This document shows positions 43,565-52,651 of a stretch of DNA of 64,000 bases, piece by piece. Each line of letters begins with the position of its first letter. Position 1 is the stretch's first letter. The stretch comes from Paraburkholderia sp. BL9I2N2 (GTDB lineage Bacteria; Pseudomonadota; Gammaproteobacteria; Burkholderiales; Burkholderiaceae), in NCBI RefSeq assembly GCF_004339745.1, contig NZ_SMGP01000003.1, positions 558,001 to 622,000 of the forward strand. The letters are read 5' to 3'. A program made the position numbers and the translations under genes. The notes under the pieces are model-generated. The model ran no database searches. It was not told the origin of the DNA and saw only the letters and a list, made by a program, of their open reading frames with translations.

Positions 43565-43803
43565 CCGCCAGCGCGTGCTGCACGGTGAGCACTTGCGGGA
43601 AGGTTGGCCGTAGCTTAGCCGGGAAGCACGCGGATTAACCAGGCGGTTGCATGACGGGCAATGGGGACCCCGCCCCGCCAAAATCCACTGCTTCGCCAAA
43701 CGCTATAACTCAAACTTCTGGCGCGGGCGCTGATGTGCTGAAGCAAAGCAAGACCTTTGCCCTTGCAACAGAATCGGTCGAATTGCGCCACTCAAAGTCG
43801 CTT
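43456..43803 (+). repeat. Right copy of the ~350-bp direct repeat
   Basis: Partner of 40428-40776 in the same orientation. The shared middle includes CGATTCCCCCGATGGAAACC and CGCCCCGCCAAAATCCACTG. This copy retains the intact upstream part of its open frame. Confidence 0.85.
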
Positions 43804-43915
43804 GCTGGGCCCTCCCTGGCGGCGATAGTTCAGGGCGTGGAATGACGGGAGCAAGGTCCGTCAGATAAGGCTTACCCTGTTGCTTTACCAAATCTGTAGC
43901 ACGCAAGGCCGCGCT
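43803..43915. repeat. Dispersed repeat unit, copy A
   Basis: CGATAGTTCAGGGCGTGGAA, TGACGGGAGCAAGGTCCGTC and ATCTGTAGCACGCAA recur at 45183-45280 with a few changes. The TAGCACGC motif also occurs after the left direct repeat near 40787. Function unknown. Confidence 0.6.
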
Positions 43916-44012
43916 CGGCATGCGCTAGCTCCGCCATCAACAGGCCGTTGTTTGTACGCGTCGGGTTGGCTCCTGCCCAGCCATGGGCTGGCACAAAATA
44001 GGTGCCGCAAGC

Positions 44013-44252
44013 TCACTTAGTACGTTCCCAAAGAGTCTTCTCGAGGGCAACAACGCGACGTTCAAGAGAGCGCGACAGGGCTGCAGAAACGCCCACCAGC
44101 CTGCGTCGCGCTTCATCACAATCGCACTGTGAATACAGCAGTCGACCGTCCACGCGAAGGGCTTTTAACGATTCCATCTGGACGACGACCGCAAGAGCCC
44201 ACTTTGGCCCGTTTAACGATTCCGGAATGAACTTCTCCGCGCAGGTTCTCAT
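44013..44252 (-). CDS. Hypothetical small protein
   Basis: A 79-residue frame starting MRTCAEKFIPESLNGPKWAL at ATG 44252, with coherent text (VVQMESLKALRVDGRLLY, RRRLVGVSAALSRSLERR) and a predicted C-terminal helix. The longer frame up to 44336 would read through a terminator, so the shorter start is preferred. There is no ribosome site and no family. Confidence 0.35.
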   Translation of the reverse strand: MRTCAEKFIPESLNGPKWALAVVVQMESLKALRVDGRLLYSQCDCDEARRRLVGVSAALSRSLERRVVALEKTLWERTK

Positions 44253-44300
44253 AATAATGCTGCCGGGGCGAAGTCTTAGCGTCAACGCCAACCGCAGGAC

Positions 44301-44326
44301 AAAAAAGCCGCAGACAGCGCTGCGGC
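44301..44326 (-). terminator. Intrinsic terminator (minus strand)
   Basis: On the minus strand GCCGCAG, a six-base loop, CTGCGGC and TTTTTT form a perfect seven-base hairpin with a T-run. It would end transcripts arriving from the right, though no intact minus-strand gene lies immediately upstream. Confidence 0.7.
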
Positions 44327-44654
44327 GAACAAACACACACGCCGAACGTTGGGAACGCTGACGTGTGTGCCAATGCTATACAAGCTCCGGACCGATGCAA
44401 ATCGGGTGTCTTGTGTGATGATTTTCCGCTCCGTGCAAAGCTTGCGCCACGTGCCTGCTGTCACGCCAGGCGCAGGCGCCACAGTCGCAAAAAAACTACA
44501 CGGGAGCGGGTGCCAGGTGTAAAAGATCAGTGTCGGTTATCCAATCCGCGGATCGGTTGACCCTCCAGCGGTGCAAGTTTGCCCGCCAACCCAGCTGGAC
44601 CGAAGCTTTATCCGGACGCCGGTTGCTCACGGCAGCTTAACCGAGGCGGCCTTA

Positions 44655-45128
44655 ATGTCCGAACCGCCAATGACCCGACGCCCACCGCACGAAGACGAGC
44701 GACAGTTTGCCCTCTGGCACTCCAAGCGGACGCCCGGAGAGGTCGACTCTCAAGGCGTGGTCGTCGCCCATGCCGATATTTCAGTTGGAGAATCGGCGGC
44801 GTTGCTGCTGAGGTTGAAGGGTTTTGTCGCTGTCAGCACGTCGACCATGGAAAACTTCACGCTGATGCTTGAATACTGGAAGCCGCGCGCGGTGCTGATC
44901 GACACGCGCCTGTGCCATGCCGACGACTTCCGGTTCGTACGCGAGGCGGCACAAGACGACGAGTTCCGGAGTGTCCTGATGATCGCGATGACTAAAGCCT
45001 TTCCGGAGGAGACGCCGCACGATATGAAGCAGATTGGCTTCGACGGCCTGTGTCGCCGGCCGTGTCCAGTCTGGAAACTTGCGGATATGCTTGACGGGGT
45101 ATTTCGCCGTTCGCCGGATGCCCGCTAG
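44655..45128 (+). CDS. Degenerate response-regulator receiver protein
   Basis: A 157-residue single-domain receiver-like protein starting MSEPPMTRRPPHEDERQFAL at ATG 44655. The central fold reads VVVAHADISVGESAALLLRL, then WKPRAVLIDTRLCHADDFRF (the phospho-Asp strand, VLIDTR), LMIAMTKAFPEE and GFDGLCRRPCPVWKLADML. The acidic pair of the first strand is changed (AHAD) and the conserved Lys before Pro is Arg, so phosphorylation may be altered or lost. It lies 540 bases upstream of the hybrid kinase on the same strand, likely functionally linked but with a repeat between them. Confidence 0.7.
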   Translation: MSEPPMTRRPPHEDERQFALWHSKRTPGEVDSQGVVVAHADISVGESAALLLRLKGFVAVSTSTMENFTLMLEYWKPRAVLIDTRLCHADDFRFVREAAQDDEFRSVLMIAMTKAFPEETPHDMKQIGFDGLCRRPCPVWKLADMLDGVFRRSPDAR

Positions 45129-45182
45129 GCGAGCCATGAACGTGTCGAACCGGGCCGACCAAAGTTGCTTTACCGAGCCTCT

Positions 45183-45280
45183 TCGGGCCACGATAGTTCA
45201 GGGGGTGGAATGACAGGCGCAAGGCCCGTCAGATATGGATCGCTACGCCTGCTGTCGCAGATCTGTAGCACGCAAACATC
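45183..45280. repeat. Dispersed repeat unit, copy B
   Basis: CGATAGTTCAGGGGGTGGAA, TGACAGGCGCAAGGCCCGTC and ATCTGTAGCACGCAA match copy A at 43803-43915. A further shared stretch with 40850 follows (CTCATCCGACGACAATC near 45333). The rest of 45281-45665 holds no supported gene. Confidence 0.6.
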
Positions 45281-45665
45281 CCCATTTATAGCGACAATCG
45301 CCAATTCCGCCGGTCTGGCTCGCGCCACTCATCCGACGACAATCTGCCATAACGAGACATCCGCGGGAAACTGCCGAATGGCCGATTTCCGTTTCGTTGC
45401 GGCCAACCGATCATCGCAGGACAGGCGGACAGCGCACCGTCAACGCTTTCTTCCCTTCGCCGCGATTCCCGAATTCGCTCGCTTGCGGAAGAGGCCTTTG
45501 CGCTGAGCTTGCCGTCGGCTTTGGCCGGATCAAAAGACCTTGATCGCTCGGTCGAGCCACGGACGAAAGGAACGCGCGGGCCGCCCATCCTGATCGCATC
45601 GAATGACGGGGTAATATGTTGGGCGGCCACGCCAGCTTCAAAGACAGTCAAATCGGGAGTCGAAT

Positions 45666-48014
45666 ATGCCGAACAAACGGCAACCAGGCGATACGATCCA
45701 GAACTGGACGGACAAGTGGGTTGCATCTGTCGCTGACTATTCAGTTTGTGCGCTTTCGGTGGAAGGCCGGATTCTGACCTGGAATCCAGGCGGCATAGCT
45801 ATCCACGGATACCAGCCGGACGAGATCATTGGCCAGATGCTGGACATCCTCTACACAGAGGATGACCGCCAAAAAGCGGCGCCCGCGGTCGGCCTCGACA
45901 TAGCCCGACGGACAGGGCGCCACGACACCGAAGGCTGGCGAACCCGCAAGGACGGCACAACGTTTTGGGCCAGCGACCTGGTTACCGCATTGCATACGGA
46001 GGGCGGGCAACTTGTCGGTTTTGTGAACATCGTGCGCGATATCACGGATAAAAAGGCCGCGCACGACGCAGTGCTGGAAAGCGAGCGACGATTCCGCTTG
46101 CTGGTGAACGGAGTGACTGACTATGCGATCTTCATGCTGTCGCCGGAAGGCGTGGTCACAAACTGGAACTCCGGCGCACGGCGCATCAAGGGCTACACCG
46201 CAGAAGAAATCATCGGTTCGCATTTTTCGCGCTTTTACACGCCGGAAGACGCTGCGACAGGACTGCCGCTGCGCGGGCTGACCGCTGCCGCAAGGGATGG
46301 GCGATTTGAAGCGGAAGGATGGCGGGTCAGGAAAGATGGCACCCGTTTCTGGGCGCACGTCGTAATCGACGCAATTTACGACGAGGACGGAACGCTTGCT
46401 GGATTTGCGAAGATCACCCGTGACAACACCGAGCGGATGGAAGCGAACCGGGCTCTCGAAGAGACCAGAACGGCATTGTTCCAGTCGCAGAAGATGGAGG
46501 CCATCGGTAAGCTGACAGGCGGCGTCGCGCACGATTTCAACAATGTATTGCAGGTATTGCGCGGTAACCTGGAACTGCTGGAAAACCGTCATGCCAGCGA
46601 CGGATGGACCCGCGAGCGGCTCGACAAGGCGATCGACGCGGTAGAGCGCGGCGCCAAATTAGCATCCCAACTGCTCGCCTTTGGACGTCGGCAGCCCTTG
46701 CGACCGGTTGTGATCAATCTGGCACCCGCGATACGGGGCATGGATGATCTGTTGCGGCGCGCACTAGGCGAGACCATCGAGGTGGAAACGGTCGTCGCTG
46801 GCGGGTTATGGAACACGATCGTGGACATTCATCAGTTGGAGAACGTCATCCTCAATCTGGCAATCAACGCGCGCGATGCGATGCCGGATGGCGGAAAGCT
46901 CACCATGGAACTGGCCAATGCGATGCTCGACGATCATTACGTTGCCGGGCTGCCCGATGTGCCGGCAGGCCAGTATGTCATGCTCGCCGTCACCGACACT
47001 GGCACTGGCATGCCGCCGGACGTGCTCGAGCGCGCGTTCGACCCATTCTTTACGACGAAACCTGAAGGGTCGGGAACCGGACTGGGGCTGAGCATGGCCT
47101 ATGGTTTCGTCAAGCAAAGCGGCGGACATACTCGAATTTATAGCGAGATCGGGCATGGCACCACCGTCAAGATCTACCTGCCGCGGTCCACCGAAACGGC
47201 AATCGAGCCTCCCGCGAGACCGAGTGTCAGGTTGTTAGGCGGAACGGAGACCATCCTCGTAGTGGAAGACGACCTGAAAGTGCAATCGACCGTTGTCGAA
47301 ATGCTGTCGGGCCTTGGCTACAGCGTGCTGAAGGCAGACTGCGCCGAACAGGCGTTGACCGTCGTCCGAAGTGGCATCCACATTGACCTGCTTTTTACGG
47401 ACGTCGTCATGCCCGGGTCCATGCGCAGTCCCGACATGGCCGCGCGGGCGGTGCAGCTTCTGCCGCGCCTGAAGGTGCTTTTTACTTCCGGCTATACGCA
47501 GAACGCGGTTATTCACGGCGGACGGCTTGACGCGGGCGTCGAACTGTTGAGCAAGCCATACAGCCGGGAACAGCTCGCCTACAAGATCCGCCAGATACTG
47601 GGCGGCACTGGCGCGATCCTTGAAAGCGAGGACGCGACGCTATCAGCAGCAAACGCCGGCATGACAGGTCTGCGGATTCTTCTGGTCGACGACGATCCTG
47701 CGTTGCTGGAAGCTACGAGCGAACTGGTAAAATTGCTCGGACATGCTTCGGCTACAACTGGCTCGCCGGCAGAGGCGCTGCGTTGGCTTGAGGACGAGGG
47801 ATTCGACGTCTTGCTCGCCGATCTCGCGATTCCTGGCATGTCGGGTATCGAACTCGCTGAAAGCGCGGTGCAGTTAAGGCCAGCGCTGCGTGTCATTTTC
47901 GCCTCGGGCAACGAGATGCCTGATGTTCCAGCGCTGCCGTTCCGCTGGAAGGCATTGCGCAAGCCCTACACCCTGGAAGAGCTGCATAAAGTACTGGACA
48001 GTCCCGAACTTTAG
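45666..48014 (+). CDS. PAS-PAS hybrid histidine kinase with two receiver domains
   Basis: A 782-residue soluble sensor kinase starting MPNKRQPGDTIQNWTDKW at ATG 45666 with GGGAG upstream. Two PAS domains (residues ~20-140 and ~145-270) each end in the PAC strand with WRxRKDGTxFWA. The dimerisation helix has GGVAHDFNNVL with phospho-His 289. The ATPase domain shows VILNLAINARDAMPDGG (N box), DTGTGMP (G1) and GTGLGLSMAYGFV (G2). Two receivers follow: ILVVEDDLKVQS with D579 (FTDVVMPG), and ILLVDDDPALLE with D719 (LADLAIPG). There is no membrane segment, so it senses a cytoplasmic signal. The H-DFNN box resembles the HWE/HisKA_4-like class found in many soil bacteria. No separate output regulator is adjacent other than 44655. 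Confidence 0.93.
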   Translation: MPNKRQPGDTIQNWTDKWVASVADYSVCALSVEGRILTWNPGGIAIHGYQPDEIIGQMLDILYTEDDRQKAAPAVGLDIARRTGRHDTEGWRTRKDGTTFWASDLVTALHTEGGQLVGFVNIVRDITDKKAAHDAVLESERRFRLLVNGVTDYAIFMLSPEGVVTNWNSGARRIKGYTAEEIIGSHFSRFYTPEDAATGLPLRGLTAAARDGRFEAEGWRVRKDGTRFWAHVVIDAIYDEDGTLAGFAKITRDNTERMEANRALEETRTALFQSQKMEAIGKLTGGVAHDFNNVLQVLRGNLELLENRHASDGWTRERLDKAIDAVERGAKLASQLLAFGRRQPLRPVVINLAPAIRGMDDLLRRALGETIEVETVVAGGLWNTIVDIHQLENVILNLAINARDAMPDGGKLTMELANAMLDDHYVAGLPDVPAGQYVMLAVTDTGTGMPPDVLERAFDPFFTTKPEGSGTGLGLSMAYGFVKQSGGHTRIYSEIGHGTTVKIYLPRSTETAIEPPARPSVRLLGGTETILVVEDDLKVQSTVVEMLSGLGYSVLKADCAEQALTVVRSGIHIDLLFTDVVMPGSMRSPDMAARAVQLLPRLKVLFTSGYTQNAVIHGGRLDAGVELLSKPYSREQLAYKIRQILGGTGAILESEDATLSAANAGMTGLRILLVDDDPALLEATSELVKLLGHASATTGSPAEALRWLEDEGFDVLLADLAIPGMSGIELAESAVQLRPALRVIFASGNEMPDVPALPFRWKALRKPYTLEELHKVLDSPEL

Positions 48015-48245
48015 ATGCGCTCATCGGTGTACTGGCCACAGTTCATGCGAGACTTACGTCCCGTCCAAAATACTGCACATAAATGTAATCGCATCGCTGG
48101 CGACCGTCTCAAATCGAGCCGAGACCCGACGGACGAAAACTCGTCGTGAGAGACCGAAACGGGTCGAAGAACGAAACCGCTCGCGCGGTAGGGGGCTCCG
48201 GGCGGCGGTAGGGGTAATGGAGAAGAAACCGACTCTGTTTTCATG

Positions 48246-48278
48246 TTGAGTGACGAGGCAATCCGCCTCGTCACTCAA
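48246..48278. repeat. Perfect 14-bp inverted repeat upstream of the integrase fragment
   Basis: TTGAGTGACGAGGC, then AATCC, then GCCTCGTCACTCAA form a perfect palindrome with a five-base loop and no T-run. It lies 12 bases before the integrase ATG and could be an operator, an element end or an attenuator. Confidence 0.75.
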
Positions 48279-48290
48279 CGGGAGCAGAGT

Positions 48291-48477
48291 CATGACCCAC
48301 CCCCAGCCAGGGCATCAGCCCGCTGCGTCAGCGCATGATCGACGACATGCGCATGCGCCAGCTTTGCCCCAAGACGCAGGCCAACTATTTGCGCATCGTG
48401 CGCGAGTTCTCCCGGTTTCTCGGGCGCTCGCCCGATACCGCCACCGTCGAGGACCTGCGACGATTTCTTGCTCATTA
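48291..48477 (+). pseudogene. N-terminal SAM-like domain of a tyrosine recombinase
   Basis: After ATG 48291 the second frame reads ISPLRQRMIDDMRMRQLCPK, TQANYLRIVREFSRFLGRSP and DTATVEDLRRFLLH, the core-binding domain of integrases carried by IS elements. A one-base frameshift lies after the first few codons, and the catalytic domain is absent. Confidence 0.75.
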
Positions 48478-48479
48478 AA

Positions 48480-49003
48480 ATTCTCCCACCTGTACTTACT
48501 GTCGGCGAGCAGCGGCGAAGAGAAAGCGTAAAGTTGCGAATCCGGATGCCTAAGAGTACCCCCCTCGTGAATTCGAGCGATCACTGCCTTGGCTTGGTCT
48601 GTCTCGTCCCTCGACGAATCCATGAAAGTGAAGATCACCGGTCACGCGCCCAGGCATTTACCCAGCAAGTAGGTGGGGGTTTCGCCAAGGGCGATAACGC
48701 CCCTGACTCCGGTCATTCGGTATCGAGCACGCCGAAGGTTCGTTCGGGGGGGGGGGCGAATACCGCCGCTGACCTCGCCACATGGGCTTTGCCGCGTCAA
48801 GGCAAGGGAAGCGCCCTCGGGCGCGACTGACTGGCGACTCTCGACCCACGCACAGGTACCCTGTTCGAGAAATAGTCGTTCTTCCGCTATGAGTTGCGCA
48901 GTGGGACCGACGCTCGCCACGGAGCCCAAGGATAAGGCGGACTGCGAGGCGGGACCTCGCAACATGGAACGAAGGTCCGCATGTGTCCGCCGCGAAGCAA
49001 GAG
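48480..49003. other. Region without a supported gene
   Basis: Only weak frames occur. An eleven-base run of G lies at 48746-48756, a possible site of slippage or an assembly artefact. Confidence 0.4.
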
Positions 49004-49294
49004 CTATTTGACGTGAACGATGACCGAGCCCTCCGATACTTTCGGCGCGGCCGCACCTGTATCTGCCGCGTTCTTTGCGATCCAGTCCTTTGCCTTTTGA
49101 ACGCTCTCGTCGACTCCCGCTTTGTCGTTGCATACAGTCACTGAAAATCCGCCATCGTCGCTGCGGGTCAGCGTATAGCCTACAAATCCTTTGACGCTAC
49201 GCAGTAGCTCTTCGACTTCTGCCGCTCGCTTCTCCAACACGTCAAATAACTCTTTGGCACCCTTTCCGGAATATGTTCTTAAAACCGCTTGCAT
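49004..49294 (-). CDS. Small conserved protein (ABM-barrel-like)
   Basis: A 96-residue protein starting MQAVLRTYSGKGAKELFDVL at ATG 49294 with GGAGA upstream. The alternating pattern EELLRSVKGFVGYTLTRSDD, GGFSVTVCNDKAGVDESVQK and AKDWIAKNAADTG suggests a dimeric alpha+beta barrel like the antibiotic biosynthesis monooxygenase family, without its catalytic signature. Proteins of this kind are widespread in Burkholderia and unassigned. Isolated, with a clean start. Confidence 0.8.
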   Translation of the reverse strand: MQAVLRTYSGKGAKELFDVLEKRAAEVEELLRSVKGFVGYTLTRSDDGGFSVTVCNDKAGVDESVQKAKDWIAKNAADTGAAAPKVSEGSVIVHVK

Positions 49295-49884
49295 GATCGT
49301 CTCCTGCCTTTTGATTAAAAAGGTATTGAGCATGCCGCACGAACAGTGCGGCGGACTGGTGGGCTGCCTCACCTGGCAACGCGTATGCACGAGAAGGAGT
49401 TGGGGGAACTGAGGTGCGGCAGACCGGCTTCTCAATAGTGTTATCAAGTGTAGTCAAAATTCGGGGACTCTTAACTCATATCGCCGCCAATGCGAAGAGC
49501 CGTTGTCGGACAAATGCCCCCTCTCAAAGAGATGCACCACGGCAATGTCGACGACTGTGCCAAGCTGCGCAAACCGCCCCCGATGACCGATCCGGGTCTG
49601 TGAGCCGCCGGCTACAACTCTGAAGGTCGAATGTCTCGTCAGGGTCGAGTACCGCCGATCACCCAACGCGAACGCAAATCTAAATGGCGCCTCACCTGGC
49701 ACCCGATAGGGTGGATGAGCGCCGTCTTCGACAGCGGCACGCAGTATCAGGCGAGCGCGCTTTCGCATGGTTGTGAATGTCGTCTCCCATAAAGGCTCAC
49801 TCTGGAAGTCCGTGTCGATACAAACATGCAACTAACCGTCTGGCACGTCTGCGTCTCCCTCAACCGCAAACCTTGCCTCCAGCA
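49295..49884. other. Region without a supported gene
   Basis: A minus-strand frame (49454-49768, MRKRARLILRAAVEDG...) and a plus-strand one starting at 49632 (SRQGRVPPITQRERKSKWRL) are both weak; neither has a ribosome site or a family. Confidence 0.35.
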
Positions 49885-50140
49885 TACGCAGGCGCAATCT
49901 ACACTGCGGCAGACCGACATGAAATTTCATTTCGCCTGACCGGGCATCGCGGCGAGGTCGCCTGTGCGATTACGCGGAAAGCGCCCGAGGTGCCATTCTG
50001 GTTGCCGCCTGACGCTACCAGGTCCGGATGCTCAAGGCGTTTGCAGATGGGAGGCGTCGCATCATTGCGGTCGCCGGAAGAAAAGTCCGCCTGCGTCCGG
50101 GTGAACCAGTTCAGGTTCACCACCAACGCTGTCCAGATCA
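49885..50140 (+). pseudogene. DUF1488-family protein, frameshifted
   Basis: AIYTAADRHEISFRLTGHRG, VACAITRKAPEVPFWLPPDA and then, in another frame, MLKAFADGRRRIIAVAGRKV follow the DUF1488 pattern (strand, ITxEALxDHFW-type turn, then helix and strand). One frameshift near 50025 splits it. Confidence 0.6.
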
Positions 50141-50185
50141 GCCGGTAGGTGGTGGTGAGTTATGGCTGCCATCGGTTACCCGTCA

Positions 50186-50700
50186 TCACCAGTCAATACG
50201 GTGTTTCTCGTCGGTCTCGCGGTGCCGGCGATCGTCGTCGACGTGAAGATACTGGCTGGTCGTCGTCAGTGACGCATGGCCGAGGTTATCGCGCACGAGT
50301 CGCAGATCGACCTGCCGGTCCGCCATGTGGGACCCGGCGCTGTGGCGCAGCCAGTGTGCCGACGCCTGCTTGAGGCGGTCCGCGCGCGGCGCATGGTCTT
50401 CACCACGTGCGCGCAGGGATTGCGCCGCACCGTTAAAGACGTCCTTCACGATCTGGTGCAACGCTGCGCGCGTGAGCGGTTTGCGCGACTGGCCAACCGG
50501 CAGCACGAGCGGCGTGTCCTCGCCCGGCGAGGGCAGGGCGGGCAGTCCGCGTGCCCGCCGGTAGGCGCCCAGTTCCGTCATCATTTCCGTGGTGGCGGGC
50601 ACCAGCCGCTCCTTGCCACCTTTGCCCATCACTTCAAGCCACCAGCGGTCCGTGCCGTTTTCGGCAATTCTCTCCGCAGTGCGGAGAGAATTGAGCTGGA
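50186..50700 (-). pseudogene. Catalytic domain of a tyrosine recombinase, N-terminus missing
   Basis: The frame contains WWLEVMGKGGKERLVPATTE, HWLRHSAGSHMADRQVDLRL (the H-x-x-R box) and LGHASLTTTSQYLHVDDDRR (the H...Y box), so three active-site elements are present. The first catalytic Arg and the whole N-terminal domain are lost at the junction near 50665, where a nuclease fragment begins on the other strand. Confidence 0.8.
50666..50692. repeat. Perfect 13-bp palindrome at the recombinase/nuclease junction
   Basis: AATTCTCTCCGCA, a central G and TGCGGAGAGAATT form a perfect palindrome. It overlaps the first codons of the nuclease fragment (LSAVRREL) and the truncated end of the recombinase. 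Confidence 0.75.
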
Positions 50701-51419
50701 CGCACATCAAGACGCTCATCTATGTCGACGACCCGCTAAAGCGCGAGTTCTACCTTGAGCTCTGTCGGCTGGAACGCTGGTCGTCCCGGCAATTGCAGGA
50801 GCGCATGGATTCGATGCTCTTCGAGCGCAGTGCGATTTCGCGGAAATCCGCAGACGCGATCCGGCATGATCTGGCGCAGCTACGGCAGGAGCGGCGCGTA
50901 CAGCCGGACGTGCTGTTGAAAGACCCGTATGTGCTGGACTTCCTCGGCCTGAACGATCACTACCTCGAAAAGGATCTCGAAGACGCCATCCTGCGCGAGA
51001 TGCAGCAATTCCTGCTTGAACTCGGCGCTGGCTTCACATTCGTGGCCCGCCAGAAGCGGCTGCAGATTGATAACGATGATTTCTACATCGATCTGCTTTT
51101 CTACAACCGCAAGCTCAAGCGGCTCGTGGCAATCGAACTGAAGCTTGGCTCATTCAAGGCTGAATACAAGAGCCAGATGGAACTGTATCTACGCTGGCTG
51201 GCGAAACACGAACAGGAACCTGACGAACTGCCGCCACTTGGGATTATCTTGTGCGCCGGCAAGAAACAGGAGCAGATCGAACTGCTCGAGCTGGACAGGA
51301 GCGGCATCCACGTCGCTGAATACCTGACCGTGCTGCCTTCCCGCGAGACCTTGCAGGCCAAACTTCACCAGTCAATCGAGGCAGCGCGGCTGCGGTTGCG
51401 GGCCAAGCCGGAAAAATGA
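50672..51419 (+). pseudogene. YhcG/DUF1016-type PDDEXK nuclease, N-terminal domain truncated
   Basis: The text LSWTHIKTLIYVDDPLKREF, VLKDPYVLDFLGL-like LLKDPYVLDFLGLNDHYLEK, LGAGFTFVARQKRLQIDNDD, FYIDLLFYNRKLKRLVAIEL and KLGSFKAEYKSQMELYLRWL is the C-terminal part of YhcG (DUF1016). The PDDEXK residues are the D of FYIDLLFY and the E-x-K of AIELKLG. About 100 N-terminal residues are gone, and the only in-frame start (GTG 50589) lies in recombinase DNA. It may give a partial protein but is probably dead. Confidence 0.75.
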
Positions 51420-51606
51420 GGTTTTAGCGTGCTTCCTTCGGCGCTGATCGCGGAACCGCTGAGACATACGCCGGAACGATGAACGGTTTGCAGAGCAGTC
51501 GCACCCAAAGCAATGCACGAATACGGCCGAGATCAACGCTGCTACTACTCTTACTTCGAAAACGCTTTTATTTTTACTTCATCGGACGACAGTCCGGACA
51601 TCCTTT
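51420..51606. other. Intergenic region
   Basis: No gene is seen; the stretch joins the nuclease fragment to the convergent remnant of a phage integrase. Confidence 0.4.
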
Positions 51607-51966
51607 TCAGCCTGGTTCTGCATCATCCCCGAAAAACTTCGTCAGGCGGTCGCATGCGCCTGCGCGTACTGCCAGCCCTTCTTTCGACTGGTCGCGAAAG
51701 TGCGTCGGTGCAACATCCGTTTTGAAGCGGTCGATCATGTCGGCGAGCGAACCGAGAGGATCTGGCCTACCTGAATGTCGAGCGCCTTGCGTTTCGCGCT
51801 GCGCTCGGCTGCTGTGATCTCTGCCCGGTCGCCGAGCTTCGCGGACGTCAGCGTCTCGCTGCGGCCGCGTCCGGGTACCTGTACCAGAAGGAGATTTTGC
51901 GCACGCCATACCGCTTGTAGAGGCGATCAATGCCCGTCGACTCGTTCGTGGCGACGTGCTTCTCAC
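51607..51966 (-). pseudogene. Phage integrase remnant
   Basis: Pieces STGIDRLYKRYGVRKISFWY (frame of 51848-52072) and GSLADMIDRFKTDVAPTHFR with CDRLTKFFGDDAEPG are the N-terminal arm and part of the core-binding domain of a phage integrase. Frameshifts separate them, and the catalytic domain is missing. The DUF4224 gene directly upstream is the usual partner. Confidence 0.55.
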
Positions 51967-52190
51967 GCGAAGGTCTGGAGGTTCGGGCCGGCATCGTATT
52001 TCGTTGACTTGGTTTCAGTTGTAAGTCCGAGCTTCCGGTCGCGGTACTCGCGAGCCATCTTCGGCAAGCCATTCTTGTCGACGACGAATCGCCAGTGGTT
52101 ATCGGTGAGCCAGTGCGTCATCGCGGCGCGCTGATCCGGTTTGCAGCCGACCAGGTCGGCCAGTTCGTGCGCTGATAGGTAGTCGCTCAA
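51963..52190 (-). CDS. DUF4224 phage protein
   Basis: About 75 residues from a TTG near 52190 (SDYLSAHELADLVGCKPDQR...). The pattern LSAHELADLVGCKPDQRAAM, WLTDNHWRFVVDKNGLPKMA is that of DUF4224, small proteins encoded next to phage integrases (excisionase-like position). The start is unclear, since no ATG is in frame, and an alternative TTG is at 52220. Confidence 0.6.
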   Translation of the reverse strand: MSDYLSAHELADLVGCKPDQRAAMTHWLTDNHWRFVVDKNGLPKMAREYRDRKLGLTTETKSTKYDAGPNLQTFA

Positions 52191-52345
52191 TTCACACCCA
52201 GTGTTTGCGCGTGATTTCAATCATTCGTTGTGCTGCTGCTTCCGTTTCGATCAGGCAAGTTTTGCCTTCGGTTCTGCTTCGACCTCATCCATATATGACC
52301 TATTCTTATTTGCATAGGTCGATTGTGTCGGAGAGGGAGGGCGAA

Positions 52346-52651
52346 ATGGAACGGTGCCTTGCTTGCGAGACGTTGATCGGAAGAGCCTCAACGGTCCCCC
52401 CACACGAAAAACTCCACTGCTCTGGGTCGGGTGTTTTCGGTACGCCAAAATCGCCGATAACACGCTACGTCCTTTACCGATGCACCTCATGCGGTTGCTG
52501 GATGAGGCAAAACACATCCAATGGATTACCGGCGGGCCTTTGGTGGACATGCGAGTCGAGTGCTCCTGTTCCGCAAGTTCCTGAGCGCAAGCCTCCCGAC
52601 CATGCCTGGAGGAAGGCGGTACTTGCCTCAGTGCTGGGGCGACCCCGATAG
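52346..52651 (+). CDS. Small zinc-ribbon protein
   Basis: A 101-residue protein starting MERCLACETLIGRASTVPPH at ATG 52346 with GGGAGGG upstream. Paired cysteines (CLAC near the start; CTSCGCW and CSGSG in the middle) suggest a zinc ribbon. The C-terminal ~30 residues are Pro/Lys-rich. No family was recognised; it lies in the prophage remnant and its end overlaps the convergent DUF1643 gene. Confidence 0.6.
   Translation: MERCLACETLIGRASTVPPHEKLHCSGSGVFGTPKSPITRYVLYRCTSCGCWMRQNTSNGLPAGLWWTCESSAPVPQVPERKPPDHAWRKAVLASVLGRPR

Noticed and set aside
48746..48756. Run of eleven G
   Set aside because: It is not within or just upstream of a supported gene, so phase variation is not indicated; it may be an assembly artefact.
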